DNA from: DATJBF01 sp035515475
GTDB lineage: Bacteria; Verrucomicrobiota; Verrucomicrobiia; Palsa-1439
Direction: 5' to 3'
Length of the DNA: 64,000 nucleotides
Assembly: GCA_035515475.1 (NCBI GenBank)
Contig: DATJBF010000027.1
Coordinates: 1 to 64,000 of the forward strand
A model generated the notes under the pieces. The model was not told the origin of the DNA. It worked only from the letters and a program-made list of their open reading frames with translations, and did no database searches. The translations under genes and the position numbers were made by a program. Of the stretch, positions 44,501 to 53,399 are shown piece by piece (position 1 is the stretch's first letter; every line of letters begins with the position of its first letter).

Positions 44501-45445
44501 AATCGTCACCCCATTCATCGACAAGGATTGGAAAATGCGATTATTGAGGATACTGAGGTTCTCGATCCGCGCGTTGCCGCCGAAAACCAATTGCTCGCCC
44601 GTGTCGTTCTGCGGGTAGTTGGCCATGCGGGCGTTGCCGAATACGGTGTTCCGTTCGAGTACCAGGTTTCGAACCTGGCTGTTGACCGTATACCCTTGAA
44701 CTCCGTTGGCAAACTGGTTGAAGATAATGTTGTCGGACAGCCGCATCACTCCGTTGGAATTCTGACAGTACGCGCCGTGGCCGTGACCGCCGCCCGTCAG
44801 CTCCTTCCAGCCGTTGTTGTAGATGATGCACCCGAATGCCTCACAGTTCACCGCCTCCTGCCACAACCCCAGACCGCCGCGGGTGTCATGAACGATCAAG
44901 TTGATCAGCTTGATGTTGGCCCCGCGAACCTGCACGCCCGATGGCAAGGGCAGTTGGGACGGCGATGGATCGGGGCCGGCGACGTTGACCACGCGCGTCG
45001 TGCTGAGACTCGCGACTTCGAGGTCCCAAAACCAGGTGTTACTCCCGTACACATACAAGATCGTCTGATCGTCCGGGCCGACGTATTGCGGGTGCTCGCG
45101 AAGTACCACGTGCTCGCCGGGATACGGACGAACCATGATCGGCGCGTTGGTGGCGCCGCCCAAATAACTCTCGAAGGCGGGATAATTTGACTGTGACGGA
45201 ACATACACGCCGGCCCGCAACCACACCGTATCGCCCGGGTTGACCGGGGCGCCAGGTTGGAGCACCGTCTCCAGACTCCACGGATTGCTCACACTGCCGT
45301 CGCCGTTGGTACCGGCTGTGGGCGCAACGAAGAAGTCGGCAGCGTAACTGCATAGCGACGCGCTCAGGAGGACGGCGACGACACGAAACGCGGCCACGGC
45401 AACGGGAACCCTTTTTTTGACAATCACGGCATCACCCTTCGGCAT
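41546..45445 (-). CDS. exported right-handed beta-helix / beta-propeller / LamG protein (1299 aa)
   Basis: The chosen ATG has GGAAGG upstream and begins a signal peptide (core VAAFRVVAVLLSASLCSYA). Residues ~35-420 form a parallel beta-helix (ADFFVAPTAGTNGDGSVSNP opening, then repeated strand-N-turns such as LIFTNNTLY). Residues ~560-910 look like a beta-propeller or lyase-like domain. A LamG/concanavalin-type domain (PVAYWRLNERSG ... KVDEIAVYNHSLT, residues ~960-1170) and the C-terminal module (DPDGDGQNN ... RYYRVRTVP) follow. The LamG unit is close to those in the next gene. It is probably a surface polysaccharide-binding or -cleaving protein. Confidence 0.85.
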   Translation of the reverse strand: MPKGDAVIVKKRVPVAVAAFRVVAVLLSASLCSYAADFFVAPTAGTNGDGSVSNPWSLETVLQPGAPVNPGDTVWLRAGVYVPSQSNYPAFESYLGGATNAPIMVRPYPGEHVVLREHPQYVGPDDQTILYVYGSNTWFWDLEVASLSTTRVVNVAGPDPSPSQLPLPSGVQVRGANIKLINLIVHDTRGGLGLWQEAVNCEAFGCIIYNNGWKELTGGGHGHGAYCQNSNGVMRLSDNIIFNQFANGVQGYTVNSQVRNLVLERNTVFGNARMANYPQNDTGEQLVFGGNARIENLSILNNRIFQSLSMNGVTIRTDYGGAANSNAVFGGNYVAGGSGGGNFQVTSTDYDSLIFTNNTLYSTNGSLLAVQAAPADAIDHNAYYGNGGQSFSYGSWADFAGWRAATGFDSNSSYFASITPTNQVFVDPNAYESRRANVVVFNWSGADNVAVDVSSVLSSGDVYEVRNAQDYFAPPVLTGMYTGASLSLPMTNLTVAIPNGWTNTAAVPTTGKQFNVFVLIGTATGMAQSFPLNPYVQVLDGQWQGTRVASDGNCYFASSTHDNMHGAAFFRYQPAIGVLTLLTNDITRVCGEDPTVTPPQGKIHSDILEHDGWLYFATHLGNYWPEAEAAYTGAHVVGYELSTGHFRDFGVIRSNYTIYAGIGLDPVRNKLIVYTTQDWLPPPTSYVYRIDIATGTKELLGAVPGIAAFWFFVDNRGDCWISPQGDNGSLLRVNSATGFIDRWPNVLPSNDVSGDRFWAWAEPLPDGDRCVFRLQEGNDLYIFDANAFEDDPSNGFSIVQNIGPYGLGMALGQDRVFYVQRDNRQEGQQGYQDFHLLSVSLETNGTPAIADHGLITDQSGRLAWRIAGMAADSSNRVYMVGDWWLLPGEQGSPTGTLRHVDGPGTNYTAEVRGEFFAVAALSIPPPPPPPPPSSSNYPQTVSNNNPVAYWRLNERSGATIAADLMGVHNGTIGANATPGIGGPQSPLFPGFETNNTAMQLNSSLANSYLTMPALNLNTNTVTITGWINPASAQVGWAGIAFCRGGSTVAGLHFGPGTILNELRYTWNNDGTTFNRSTGLSVPTNQWSFVALSVTPTNATIYLGTNGTLNMSTQTISLPNQAFDSSLYLGYDPSSGGRPFNGKVDEIAVYNHSLTPAQIQQLYTSALTAPPTPFQTWQLLYFGCTNCPQAAANADPDGDGQNNSTEFAAGTNPTDGNSTFRIISAAREGNDIEVAWQTAGGRTNALQATAGDANGGYLTNFSDVSGPIIVYGSGDTTTSYVDSGAVTNFSTRYYRVRTVP

Positions 45446-45568
45446 ACGCCTTCCGCCAAAGTCCGCGAGAAGAAACACGCTCACCCCAGTTAAGACTTTC
45501 CGATAGGAACACGCAAGCGTCATGTGAGGCGGTTTGCCAGACTACGCCGAAGCCGACCCTACCCTACT

Positions 45569-48500
45569 CTACGGGCCCAACCGAACCCGATAGTAACGCG
45601 CGGGAGCGTTGGTGCCACCCCCCATATCCAAGTAGTTGGTGCTCGTCACGCCGCTGCCAGCGGGTACGAAGATGGTCGGACTGAAGTCGGTGAAGCCAGA
45701 ACTGTTCGGCGACGCATTGGTTTGCAGCACGTAGCTGTGCCCTTCGACGCACGACCAAGTGACCCGGATGTCCGACCCCACTTGGTCGATGGCGGTGATG
45801 GTGAGCGTACTCGTCGAATTTGTCGGATCGGTGCCGGCAAGGTATTCTTGCTCGTTGCTGAGGCCATCACCATCCGAATCCGTGCCGGCCTCGGCCTGAG
45901 CGCAGTCGTCGCAGCCGAAGTATTGGATCTGCCACTCCTGAAACGGCGTCAGCGGTGGCGGCACGTACCCCGTGTTGGCATAAAGCCCCTGAATTTGTTC
46001 CGGCGTCAGCGCGTGGTCGTAAATGGCCACCTCGTCGACGCCGCCGTTGAACGCACGACCGTAAAAGGCGTCGCGACCGACGAGCAACGCACTGTCGAAC
46101 GGCTGGTTCGCTTGCGCGAGACCATCCGTGAAAGAATTCAGCACGCCGTTCGTTCCCAGGTACACGGTGGCATTCGTCGGCGTCACGACCAGTGCAAAGA
46201 ACGACCACTGGTTCACCGGCACAAGCAAGCTGGTGGGCGTATCGTACCGGCTGCCATTCCACGTGTAATGCAATTCATTGAATCCCTTGGTAGTGGCGTC
46301 ATTGAAATTCAAGCCGGCCGCAGTGGTCGCACTGCGGCAGAAGACGATGGCGGCCCAATCCGCCTGGATCCCGGCCGGGTTGATCCAGCCGGTGATTGTC
46401 ACCACGTTCGTGTTCAGGTTGAACGTCGGCATGGTCAGGTAGGAGTTCCCGGCGCCGGTGAGTTCCACCGCGGTGTTGATGCTCTCGAAACCGGCAAACG
46501 TTGGACTGCGGGGCCCGTCGATGCCGGCCATGACACCCGCATTGATAGTTCCGTTATGGGCACCAATGGCGTCGGCAGCCACGGTCGCGCCGTTGGTTTC
46601 ATTGAGCCGCCAGTACGCCAGTGGGCTATTGCTGATGACGGTTTGCGCGTAGCTACCGAGTTCGACGGACAGCGTCGCTGCAGCGGACGTCACCGGCGGT
46701 CCGCACAAGCCGCTGACGACGACCCGGTACCGGGTGCCATCGTCTCCCAGCGTTGTGGCTGGCGTTGTATAGCTCGCGCTGTTCGCACCACCAAGATCAT
46801 CGAAGCTCGCGCCGCTGTTGGTGCTGATCTGCCACTGATAATCGAGCAACGTGGGGCCCGTTGCCGTCACCGAGAACGTGGCGGCCGATCCGCTGAAGAC
46901 CGCCTGGCTGGCTGGCTGGACAGAGATCGACGGGCCGCCCGCGCAACCCGCGCCGGCGATGTAAAGCTGCTCGAGTTGATCCATGCTCAACGCGTGGTTG
47001 CAGAACGCGACTTCATCGAGACTCCCTTTGAACAGGCGGGCGCCCGACGCCGAATCGTAACCGAGCAGTAGCGGAGCGTCGAAGGATTGGCTGGGGAGAG
47101 TAGTTCCGTCCGTGAACGAGTTGAGCACGCCGTTGGTTCCCAAATACACGGTGGCATTCGTCGGCGTCACGACGAGCGCAAAGAACGACCACTGATTGGT
47201 CGGCACGACCAAGCCGGTGCTCACGTCAAAGCGCGCGCCATTCCAAGTGTACCGCAGTTCGTTCAGGCCGCCCGATCCGAAATTCAGTCCGGCAACGGTG
47301 CCGCCGCCCCGACAGAACGCGATGCCGGTCCAATCGGCCTGGACGCCTGTGGGATTGATCCAGCCGGCGATCGTGACCGTGTTGGTGTTCAGGTTGAAGG
47401 TCGGCATGGTCAGGTACGCCGTGCTGGTATTGCCGAGCAGCATAGCCGTATTGTTTGATTCGAATCCGCCGAACGGGGGATTCTGCGGACCAGCTATCCC
47501 GGCGACGACCCCCGCGTTGATCGTGCCGTTGTTGGTACTGACAGAGTCAACGGCGACGGTGGCCCCATTGGTTTCGTTGAGCCGCCAGTAGGCAAAGGGC
47601 ACCGCACTGGTGATCGCCTGCGGGAAACCGGCCAGCGACGGCGGCGGATTCACGGTCACGGTGGCGACCGCGGAAGTTGCCGGAGTTCCGCACAACCCGT
47701 TGACCACCGCCCGACACTGATCGCCGCTGTCGTTCATGGTCAGCGCCGGCGTCGTGTAACTCGTGTTCGTCGCGCCGCTGAGATCGTCAAAGCTCACGCC
47801 GCCGTTGGTACTCACTTGCCACTGGTAGCTTAGGATTGTGGGCCCGGTGGCGCCCACGGTAAACGTAGCCGCCGCGCCGACGGACACAACCTGACTGGCG
47901 GGTTGGGTGGTAATCGACGGACCTCCCGGGCAACCCGCACCGGTCAGACAGAATTGCTGCAACTCCGTCAGCGTCAGCGCGCGGTTGTAGATGGCGACTT
48001 CGTCGATCCGCCCGTTGAACCGGCGGTTGTTGACCGAGTCGTAGCCGATCAACAGCGAAGAATCGAATGTTTGGCTCGGCAAACTCACGCTGTCGGTAAA
48101 TGAGTTCAGAATGCCGTTGGTGCCCAAATAAAGCGCGGCTCCGCCTGGTGTAACCACCAGCGCAAAGAACGACCACTGGTTGGTCGGCACGATCAGCCCG
48201 GTACTCACGTCAAATCGCACCCCATTCCAGGTGTACCGCAGTTCGTTGCCCCCGCCCGGCCCGAAGTTCAACCCGGCAACAGTGCTGCCGCTTCGGCAGA
48301 AGGCGATGCCGGTATAATCGATCTGGGGTCCCGTGGGATTGATCCAGCCGGTAATCGTCACCGTGTTGGTGTTTAGACCCAGCGTCGGCATGGTCAGGCC
48401 CGTCCCCGACGAACTGTCGAATTGCATCGCCGCGTTGTCGGCTTCAAAACCACTGAACTGGGGCGACCGCGGGCCGCTCACGCCGGCAGTGACGTTCGGT

Positions 48501-51500
48501 CCGATGGTGCCGTTGTAGACACCATAGAAATCGTGGGCGATAGTTGCGCCGTTCGTCTCATTCATTCGCCAATAGGCAAACGGATTCGAGTTCGTCACCG
48601 TCTGCGCGTAGACCGTCAATGGCGGCGGCGGATTGACCGTTGCCGTGGCGACCGCCGACGTGACCGGCGACCCGCACAGGCCGCTGACCACGGCCCGGTA
48701 TTGCATGCCGTCGTCTGCCATGGTCAGCATGGAAGTCGTGTAGTTCGTGCTGGTTGCGCCGCCGAGATCGTTAAAACTCGTGCCACCGTTGGTCCTGATC
48801 TGCCACTGGTAGCTCACCGGCGTCGGCCCGCTCGCCGCGACGGCAAAGCTCGCGGTCGAGCCGGTGATGATCGTCTGATTGGTTGGCTGACTCGTGATCG
48901 ACGGACTGCCGGGGCAGCCGCCGCCACCGATGTAGAGTTGATAGATCTCGGTCTCCAACAACGTATGACCGTAGATGGCGACCTCGTCGATGCGGCCTTT
49001 GAACAAACGTCCCGTGAACGAGTTGTCGTAGCCGATCAACAAGTTTGCATCAAACGCCTGACTGGAGAGGTTGAACGAATCCGTGAACGAATTGAGAACT
49101 CCATTGGTGCCCAGGTACAGCGTCGCACTGGTCGGCGTTACCGCCAGCGCGAAGAACGACCATTGGTTGGTTGGCACAATCAGGCCGGTGCTCCCGCCAA
49201 GGTGCGCTCCCCACGTGTACCGCAACTCGTTGGTGCCACCCGCGGGAAAATTCAAGCCGGCGACCGTGCTGCCCCCGCGGCAGAAAATTACCCCGACCGA
49301 GTCGGCTTGTGGGCCCATCGGATTGACCCAGCCGGTAATCGTCACGGTGTTCGTGTTCAAATTGAGCGCCGGCATGGTCAGGTAAGACCCCGGGGCATAA
49401 TTGAGCTGTATTGCGGTGTTGTTCGTCTCGAATCCTGGGAACAACGGGCTTTGCGGTCCGCTGACGCCGGCGGTGACATTCGAGCCGATGCTGCCGTTAT
49501 AGACCCCGAGGAAATCGTAGGCGATGGCTGATCCATTTGGTTCATTCAACCGCCAATACGCGACGGGGGAATGATTCGTCACCGCTTGTCCATAAGCGCT
49601 CACCGTCCGTGGAACGACGGAAAGTGTGGCCGCGTCAGACACCGCCGGAGTTCCACACAAGCCGCCGACCACGGCGCGATACTGTGTGCCGTCGTCCGCC
49701 AGCGTGGTGGCCGGCGTCGTGTAGTTCGTGCTGGTAGCTCCACCAACGTTGGCAAAGCTCGCGCCCCCGTTGGTGCTGATCTGCCATTGATAGTTGAGTG
49801 CAGTCGGGCCGGTCGCCGTGACCGAAAACGTGGCGGTCGCGCCGCTGGGCACGGTTTGGCCGGCCGGTGGCGCGGTGATGGATGGATTCCCTGGGCAACC
49901 CGCCGCGGTGACGTACAACAGTTGAATCTCGGTGGGGGTCAGCGAGCGGTTGTACACCGCGATCTCGTCCACCTTGCCGTTGAACAAGCGCCCGCCGCCG
50001 GCCGGATCGTAGCCAACCAGCAGGGATGCGTCGAAGGCCTGGCTCGGCAATGCTACGGGATCCGTGAAGGAGTTGAGCACGCCGTTCGTTCCCAAGTACA
50101 GCGTGGCACCGCCCGGCGACACCACCAACGCGAAGAACGACCATTGGTTCGTCGGTACCACCAAGCCGGTGCTCACGTCGAAGCGGACCCCGTTCCACGT
50201 GTACCGCAATTCATTGCCGCCGCCCGACGGGAAGTTCAGGCCTGCCACCGTGGTCCCGCCGCGACAGAACACCAGTCCCGCCGCATCGGCTTGAATGCCG
50301 GGCGGGTTGACCCAGCCGGTAATCGTCACGGTGTTGGTGTTCAAATTCAGCGCCGGCATGGTTAGGACCGAATTGGCGCTGTAATTGAGCTGCATGGCGG
50401 TGTTGCCGGTCTCGAACCCCGGGATCGACGGACTGCGCGGGCCGCTGACCCCGGCGGTGACGGCCGGCCCGATGATCCCGTTGTAGACACCATAGAAGTC
50501 GGCTGCAGTGGTTGAACCGCTCGGTTCGTTCAATCGCCAATAGGCAACCGGAATGATGTTGGTCACCGTTTGGGGATACCTCCCCAAGTCAACGGACAAT
50601 GTCGCCACGGCCGAAGTCACCGCCGTCCCGCACAAGCCGCTGACCAATGTGCGGTACTCCGTGCCGTTGTCCGCCAGCGTCGTGGCCGGCGTCGTGTAAC
50701 TGGCGTCCGTCGCCCCGCCAATGTCAGTGAAACTCGACCCGCCGTTCGTGCTGACTTGCCATTGATAGCTGAGCACGGTCGGCCCGGTGGCGCCCACTGC
50801 GAAGGTGGCGGCCAGGCCATTGAGTACGGTTTGGCCCGACGGTTGATTGGTGATCGATGGGCCGCCCGGGCACCCGGCGCCGCCGGAGTAAAGTTGCTGG
50901 ACTTGAATCGGCGTCAGGGACCGATTGTAAAGCGCGACTTCGTCGATCTGGCCATTGTACAAGCGCCCACCCGAGGCGGGATCCGAACCGATTAACAGGG
51001 GCGCGGCGAACGCTTGGACGGGGAGACTCACAGAATCGGTGAATGAGTTCAGGATCCCGTTGGTCCCCAAATAGACCGTGGCGCCGGTCGGCGTGACCAC
51101 CAAGGCAAAGAACGACCATTGATTGGTCGGCACGACCAGGCCGGTGCTGACACCAAACCGATCGTTGTTCCACGTGTAGCGTAGTTCGTTGCCGCCGCCC
51201 GAGGGAAAGTTCAATCCCGCGACGGTGTTGCCGGTGCCGCCGCGACAGAACACCAGCCCGGCCGCATCCGCCTGGCTTCCGTTCGGATTGATCCAGCCGG
51301 TGATCGTCACGGTATTGGTGTTCAGGTTAAACGCCGGCATGGTCAGAATCGAGTTAGCCGCGTAATTGAGCTGCATCGCCGTGTTGTTGGCTTCAAACCC
51401 GGCAAACGGCGGGTTCCGTGGGCCGTTCACGCCGAGAGTGACGCCGGCGCCGATCGCCCCATTGTAGACCCCGTAAAAATCGGCGGCGACGGTGGAACCG

Positions 51501-53350
51501 CTCGGCTCATTCAAACGCCAATAAGCGAGGGGGGCACTGTTCGTCATCGCTTGTCCGTAACCCGGCAGCGGCGGTGGCACCACCGTAAGCGTGGCGGCGC
51601 CCGATGTCGCAGGCGTGCCGCATAGGCCGGTGACGACGGCGCGATACTGATTGCCGCTGTTGGCGAGAACCATCGCCGGGGTCGTGTAGCTCGTATTCGT
51701 CGCCCCGCTGATGTTGGCAAAGCCCGCGCCACTGTTGGTGCTGACCTGCCACTGGTAACTGAGGACGGTCGGGCCGGTGGCAGCGACGTCGAATACAGCC
51801 GAGTCGCCGGCGGAGACAGTTTGATTCGTCGGAGAGGCCGCGACCGATGGATTTCCCGGGCAACCGGCGGCGGTAATGTAGAGCGATTGAACTTGCGCCA
51901 CAGTCAACGCGTGGTTGTACAAGGCGATCTCGTCAATCCGGCCGTTGAACAAGCGATTGCTTGCTCCCGGATCAAAGCCAACTCGCAGAGGCGCACCGAA
52001 GGCTTGCGCGGGAAGGCCAACTGAATCGGTGAACGAATTGAGGATACCATTGGTTCCCAAGTAGAGCGACGCGCCCATCGGCGTCACCACCAGCGCGAAG
52101 AATGACCATTGATTGGTCGGGACGGTCAGGCCGGTGCCGATGTCCGAGCGCAGGCCGTTCCATGTGTAGCGTAATTCGTTGCCCCCGCCCGGCTGAAAGT
52201 TCAGGCCGGCAACTGTGCTTCCGCCACGGCAAAATACAATACCGGCCGAGTCAGGCTGGGTCCCGGTGGGATTGATCCAGCCAATAATCGTCACCGCATT
52301 GGCGTTCAGGTTGAACGTCGGCATGGTCAGATACGAATTGGTCACCCCCGTCAGCTGCATCGCGAGGTTGTTCGTGTCGAAGCCGGTGAACTGGGGGCTT
52401 TGCGGTCCACTGACGCCGGCGGTGACGTTCGATCCAATCGAGCCGTTGTAATTGCCGAAGAAGTCAGCCGCGATGGAGGCGCCGGTGAGTTCGTTCAGAC
52501 GCCAATAGACCAGAGGTCCATTGTTGGTGACCGCCTGTCCGTACGCGGGCAAGGGTGTCGGTGGCGCGGCAGCCGAGTTGATTGGGGTGATCCTGATGGC
52601 GGAGAGAGAGCCGCGGGAGGTGTAACCCGTGGCCGCCTGACTCGGCATCGTGATGGTGACCACGTCGGCACTGAGGTTGGTCGACGAATCACCGTATCCC
52701 CGCGAGCCGTTGCCACCCGCGACAACCGTCGGGTATCCGCCATCGCCCTGCCACGGCACCGAAACCGTCTCCACCACCGGCAAGGAGGTCAGTTGGGTGC
52801 TGCCATTCGCGGGATTGGGCGCGCCCAAACGAATTGACGCTGTCGTGTTCGAAGTCATCCCGCTGTTGTTCGTGTTGTGATAGATCCGGATTTGATAGCG
52901 AGTTGCCTGGTTGGCGGCGAGCCAAGCGCTCAATCCCGAAAGCGTAACGCTGGCGCCAATGCCGTCATTGGCGACAAGCTGGCCGCCGTCCCCGTCATCC
53001 AAATATGTGTAGTACAACTGTTGTTGGCTGTCGTCGGATGACCCACCCGAAAATGTGGTGGCAGAATACCACGTCGCGGTCAGGACTCCTCCCGCAAAGG
53101 AAATCGTGCCGTACGCCAGGCCCGCGTACCCTTGATCGACATAACCACCAGTCGTGGCCGGGAACGAATCAAACCAGTTCGTGCATCCGTCGGCTGTCTT
53201 GCCCGCCATCTTGGTAAACGACCTGGCGTCCGAGAAATTCAGGCCGACAGCGCCCGGGGTTTGGGCCATTGCCGGCGACGCCAGCACGATAATCGACGCC
53301 CCGATCAGCGCCATGCGCACGAGTTTCAAAAGCTTCTGCTGAGGGTTCAT
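45569..53350 (-). CDS. giant exported protein with seven LamG and six Ig-like repeats (2593 aa)
   Basis: The ATG at 53350 follows GGGGGAGGAAGAGG and starts a signal peptide (ending ASPAMA). An N-terminal ~270-residue beta domain (VGLNFSDARSFTKMAG onward) is followed by seven LamG domains, each opening with YWRLNE or YWRMNE and ending in DEVA/DEIA-xYNxxLT. Six Ig-like domains (QPASQxV, YQWQISTNSGASF, YRAVVSGLCGTP) alternate with them. The C-terminal module (DSDGDGLSN ... RYYRVRLGP) closes the protein. Each LamG-Ig unit spans ~325 residues. It is likely a surface adhesin or glycan-binding fibre; no catalytic site is seen. Confidence 0.9.
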   Translation of the reverse strand: MNPQQKLLKLVRMALIGASIIVLASPAMAQTPGAVGLNFSDARSFTKMAGKTADGCTNWFDSFPATTGGYVDQGYAGLAYGTISFAGGVLTATWYSATTFSGGSSDDSQQQLYYTYLDDGDGGQLVANDGIGASVTLSGLSAWLAANQATRYQIRIYHNTNNSGMTSNTTASIRLGAPNPANGSTQLTSLPVVETVSVPWQGDGGYPTVVAGGNGSRGYGDSSTNLSADVVTITMPSQAATGYTSRGSLSAIRITPINSAAAPPTPLPAYGQAVTNNGPLVYWRLNELTGASIAADFFGNYNGSIGSNVTAGVSGPQSPQFTGFDTNNLAMQLTGVTNSYLTMPTFNLNANAVTIIGWINPTGTQPDSAGIVFCRGGSTVAGLNFQPGGGNELRYTWNGLRSDIGTGLTVPTNQWSFFALVVTPMGASLYLGTNGILNSFTDSVGLPAQAFGAPLRVGFDPGASNRLFNGRIDEIALYNHALTVAQVQSLYITAAGCPGNPSVAASPTNQTVSAGDSAVFDVAATGPTVLSYQWQVSTNSGAGFANISGATNTSYTTPAMVLANSGNQYRAVVTGLCGTPATSGAATLTVVPPPLPGYGQAMTNSAPLAYWRLNEPSGSTVAADFYGVYNGAIGAGVTLGVNGPRNPPFAGFEANNTAMQLNYAANSILTMPAFNLNTNTVTITGWINPNGSQADAAGLVFCRGGTGNTVAGLNFPSGGGNELRYTWNNDRFGVSTGLVVPTNQWSFFALVVTPTGATVYLGTNGILNSFTDSVSLPVQAFAAPLLIGSDPASGGRLYNGQIDEVALYNRSLTPIQVQQLYSGGAGCPGGPSITNQPSGQTVLNGLAATFAVGATGPTVLSYQWQVSTNGGSSFTDIGGATDASYTTPATTLADNGTEYRTLVSGLCGTAVTSAVATLSVDLGRYPQTVTNIIPVAYWRLNEPSGSTTAADFYGVYNGIIGPAVTAGVSGPRSPSIPGFETGNTAMQLNYSANSVLTMPALNLNTNTVTITGWVNPPGIQADAAGLVFCRGGTTVAGLNFPSGGGNELRYTWNGVRFDVSTGLVVPTNQWSFFALVVSPGGATLYLGTNGVLNSFTDPVALPSQAFDASLLVGYDPAGGGRLFNGKVDEIAVYNRSLTPTEIQLLYVTAAGCPGNPSITAPPAGQTVPSGATATFSVTATGPTALNYQWQISTNGGASFANVGGATSTNYTTPATTLADDGTQYRAVVGGLCGTPAVSDAATLSVVPRTVSAYGQAVTNHSPVAYWRLNEPNGSAIAYDFLGVYNGSIGSNVTAGVSGPQSPLFPGFETNNTAIQLNYAPGSYLTMPALNLNTNTVTITGWVNPMGPQADSVGVIFCRGGSTVAGLNFPAGGTNELRYTWGAHLGGSTGLIVPTNQWSFFALAVTPTSATLYLGTNGVLNSFTDSFNLSSQAFDANLLIGYDNSFTGRLFKGRIDEVAIYGHTLLETEIYQLYIGGGGCPGSPSITSQPTNQTIITGSTASFAVAASGPTPVSYQWQIRTNGGTSFNDLGGATSTNYTTSMLTMADDGMQYRAVVSGLCGSPVTSAVATATVNPPPPLTVYAQTVTNSNPFAYWRMNETNGATIAHDFYGVYNGTIGPNVTAGVSGPRSPQFSGFEADNAAMQFDSSSGTGLTMPTLGLNTNTVTITGWINPTGPQIDYTGIAFCRSGSTVAGLNFGPGGGNELRYTWNGVRFDVSTGLIVPTNQWSFFALVVTPGGAALYLGTNGILNSFTDSVSLPSQTFDSSLLIGYDSVNNRRFNGRIDEVAIYNRALTLTELQQFCLTGAGCPGGPSITTQPASQVVSVGAAATFTVGATGPTILSYQWQVSTNGGVSFDDLSGATNTSYTTPALTMNDSGDQCRAVVNGLCGTPATSAVATVTVNPPPSLAGFPQAITSAVPFAYWRLNETNGATVAVDSVSTNNGTINAGVVAGIAGPQNPPFGGFESNNTAMLLGNTSTAYLTMPTFNLNTNTVTIAGWINPTGVQADWTGIAFCRGGGTVAGLNFGSGGLNELRYTWNGARFDVSTGLVVPTNQWSFFALVVTPTNATVYLGTNGVLNSFTDGTTLPSQSFDAPLLLGYDSASGARLFKGSLDEVAFCNHALSMDQLEQLYIAGAGCAGGPSISVQPASQAVFSGSAATFSVTATGPTLLDYQWQISTNSGASFDDLGGANSASYTTPATTLGDDGTRYRVVVSGLCGPPVTSAAATLSVELGSYAQTVISNSPLAYWRLNETNGATVAADAIGAHNGTINAGVMAGIDGPRSPTFAGFESINTAVELTGAGNSYLTMPTFNLNTNVVTITGWINPAGIQADWAAIVFCRSATTAAGLNFNDATTKGFNELHYTWNGSRYDTPTSLLVPVNQWSFFALVVTPTNATVYLGTNGVLNSFTDGLAQANQPFDSALLVGRDAFYGRAFNGGVDEVAIYDHALTPEQIQGLYANTGYVPPPLTPFQEWQIQYFGCDDCAQAEAGTDSDGDGLSNEQEYLAGTDPTNSTSTLTITAIDQVGSDIRVTWSCVEGHSYVLQTNASPNSSGFTDFSPTIFVPAGSGVTSTNYLDMGGGTNAPARYYRVRLGP
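45960..52600 (-). repeat. tandem ~980-bp intragenic repeats (LamG-Ig units)
   Basis: The motif encoding YWRLN recurs near 52490, 51505, 50520, 49535, 48553, 47578 and 46600, a period of about 975-987 bases. DNA similarity between units is high enough to see by eye (for example the GTGCCxACCAACCAGTGGTC-type segments). Copy number could vary by recombination. Confidence 0.85.
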
Positions 53351-53399
53351 GCCTCTTCCTCCCCCAATAGAGAAAGAAGAATGCCAAGTTCCTTGCGGC

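Noticed and set aside
42941..45190. 749-codon plus-strand ORF opposite the beta-helix/LamG protein
   Set aside because: It is antisense to a protein with signal peptide and clear repeats, and shows no domain of its own.
45960..52600. Could the regular repeats be a CRISPR-like array?
   Set aside because: The period is about 980 bases and fully coding; there are no short repeats with unique spacers and no cas genes.
45524..52837. Series of plus-strand ORFs with recurring similar sequences opposite the LamG repeats
   Set aside because: Their mutual similarity merely mirrors the tandem repeats of the real gene on the other strand.
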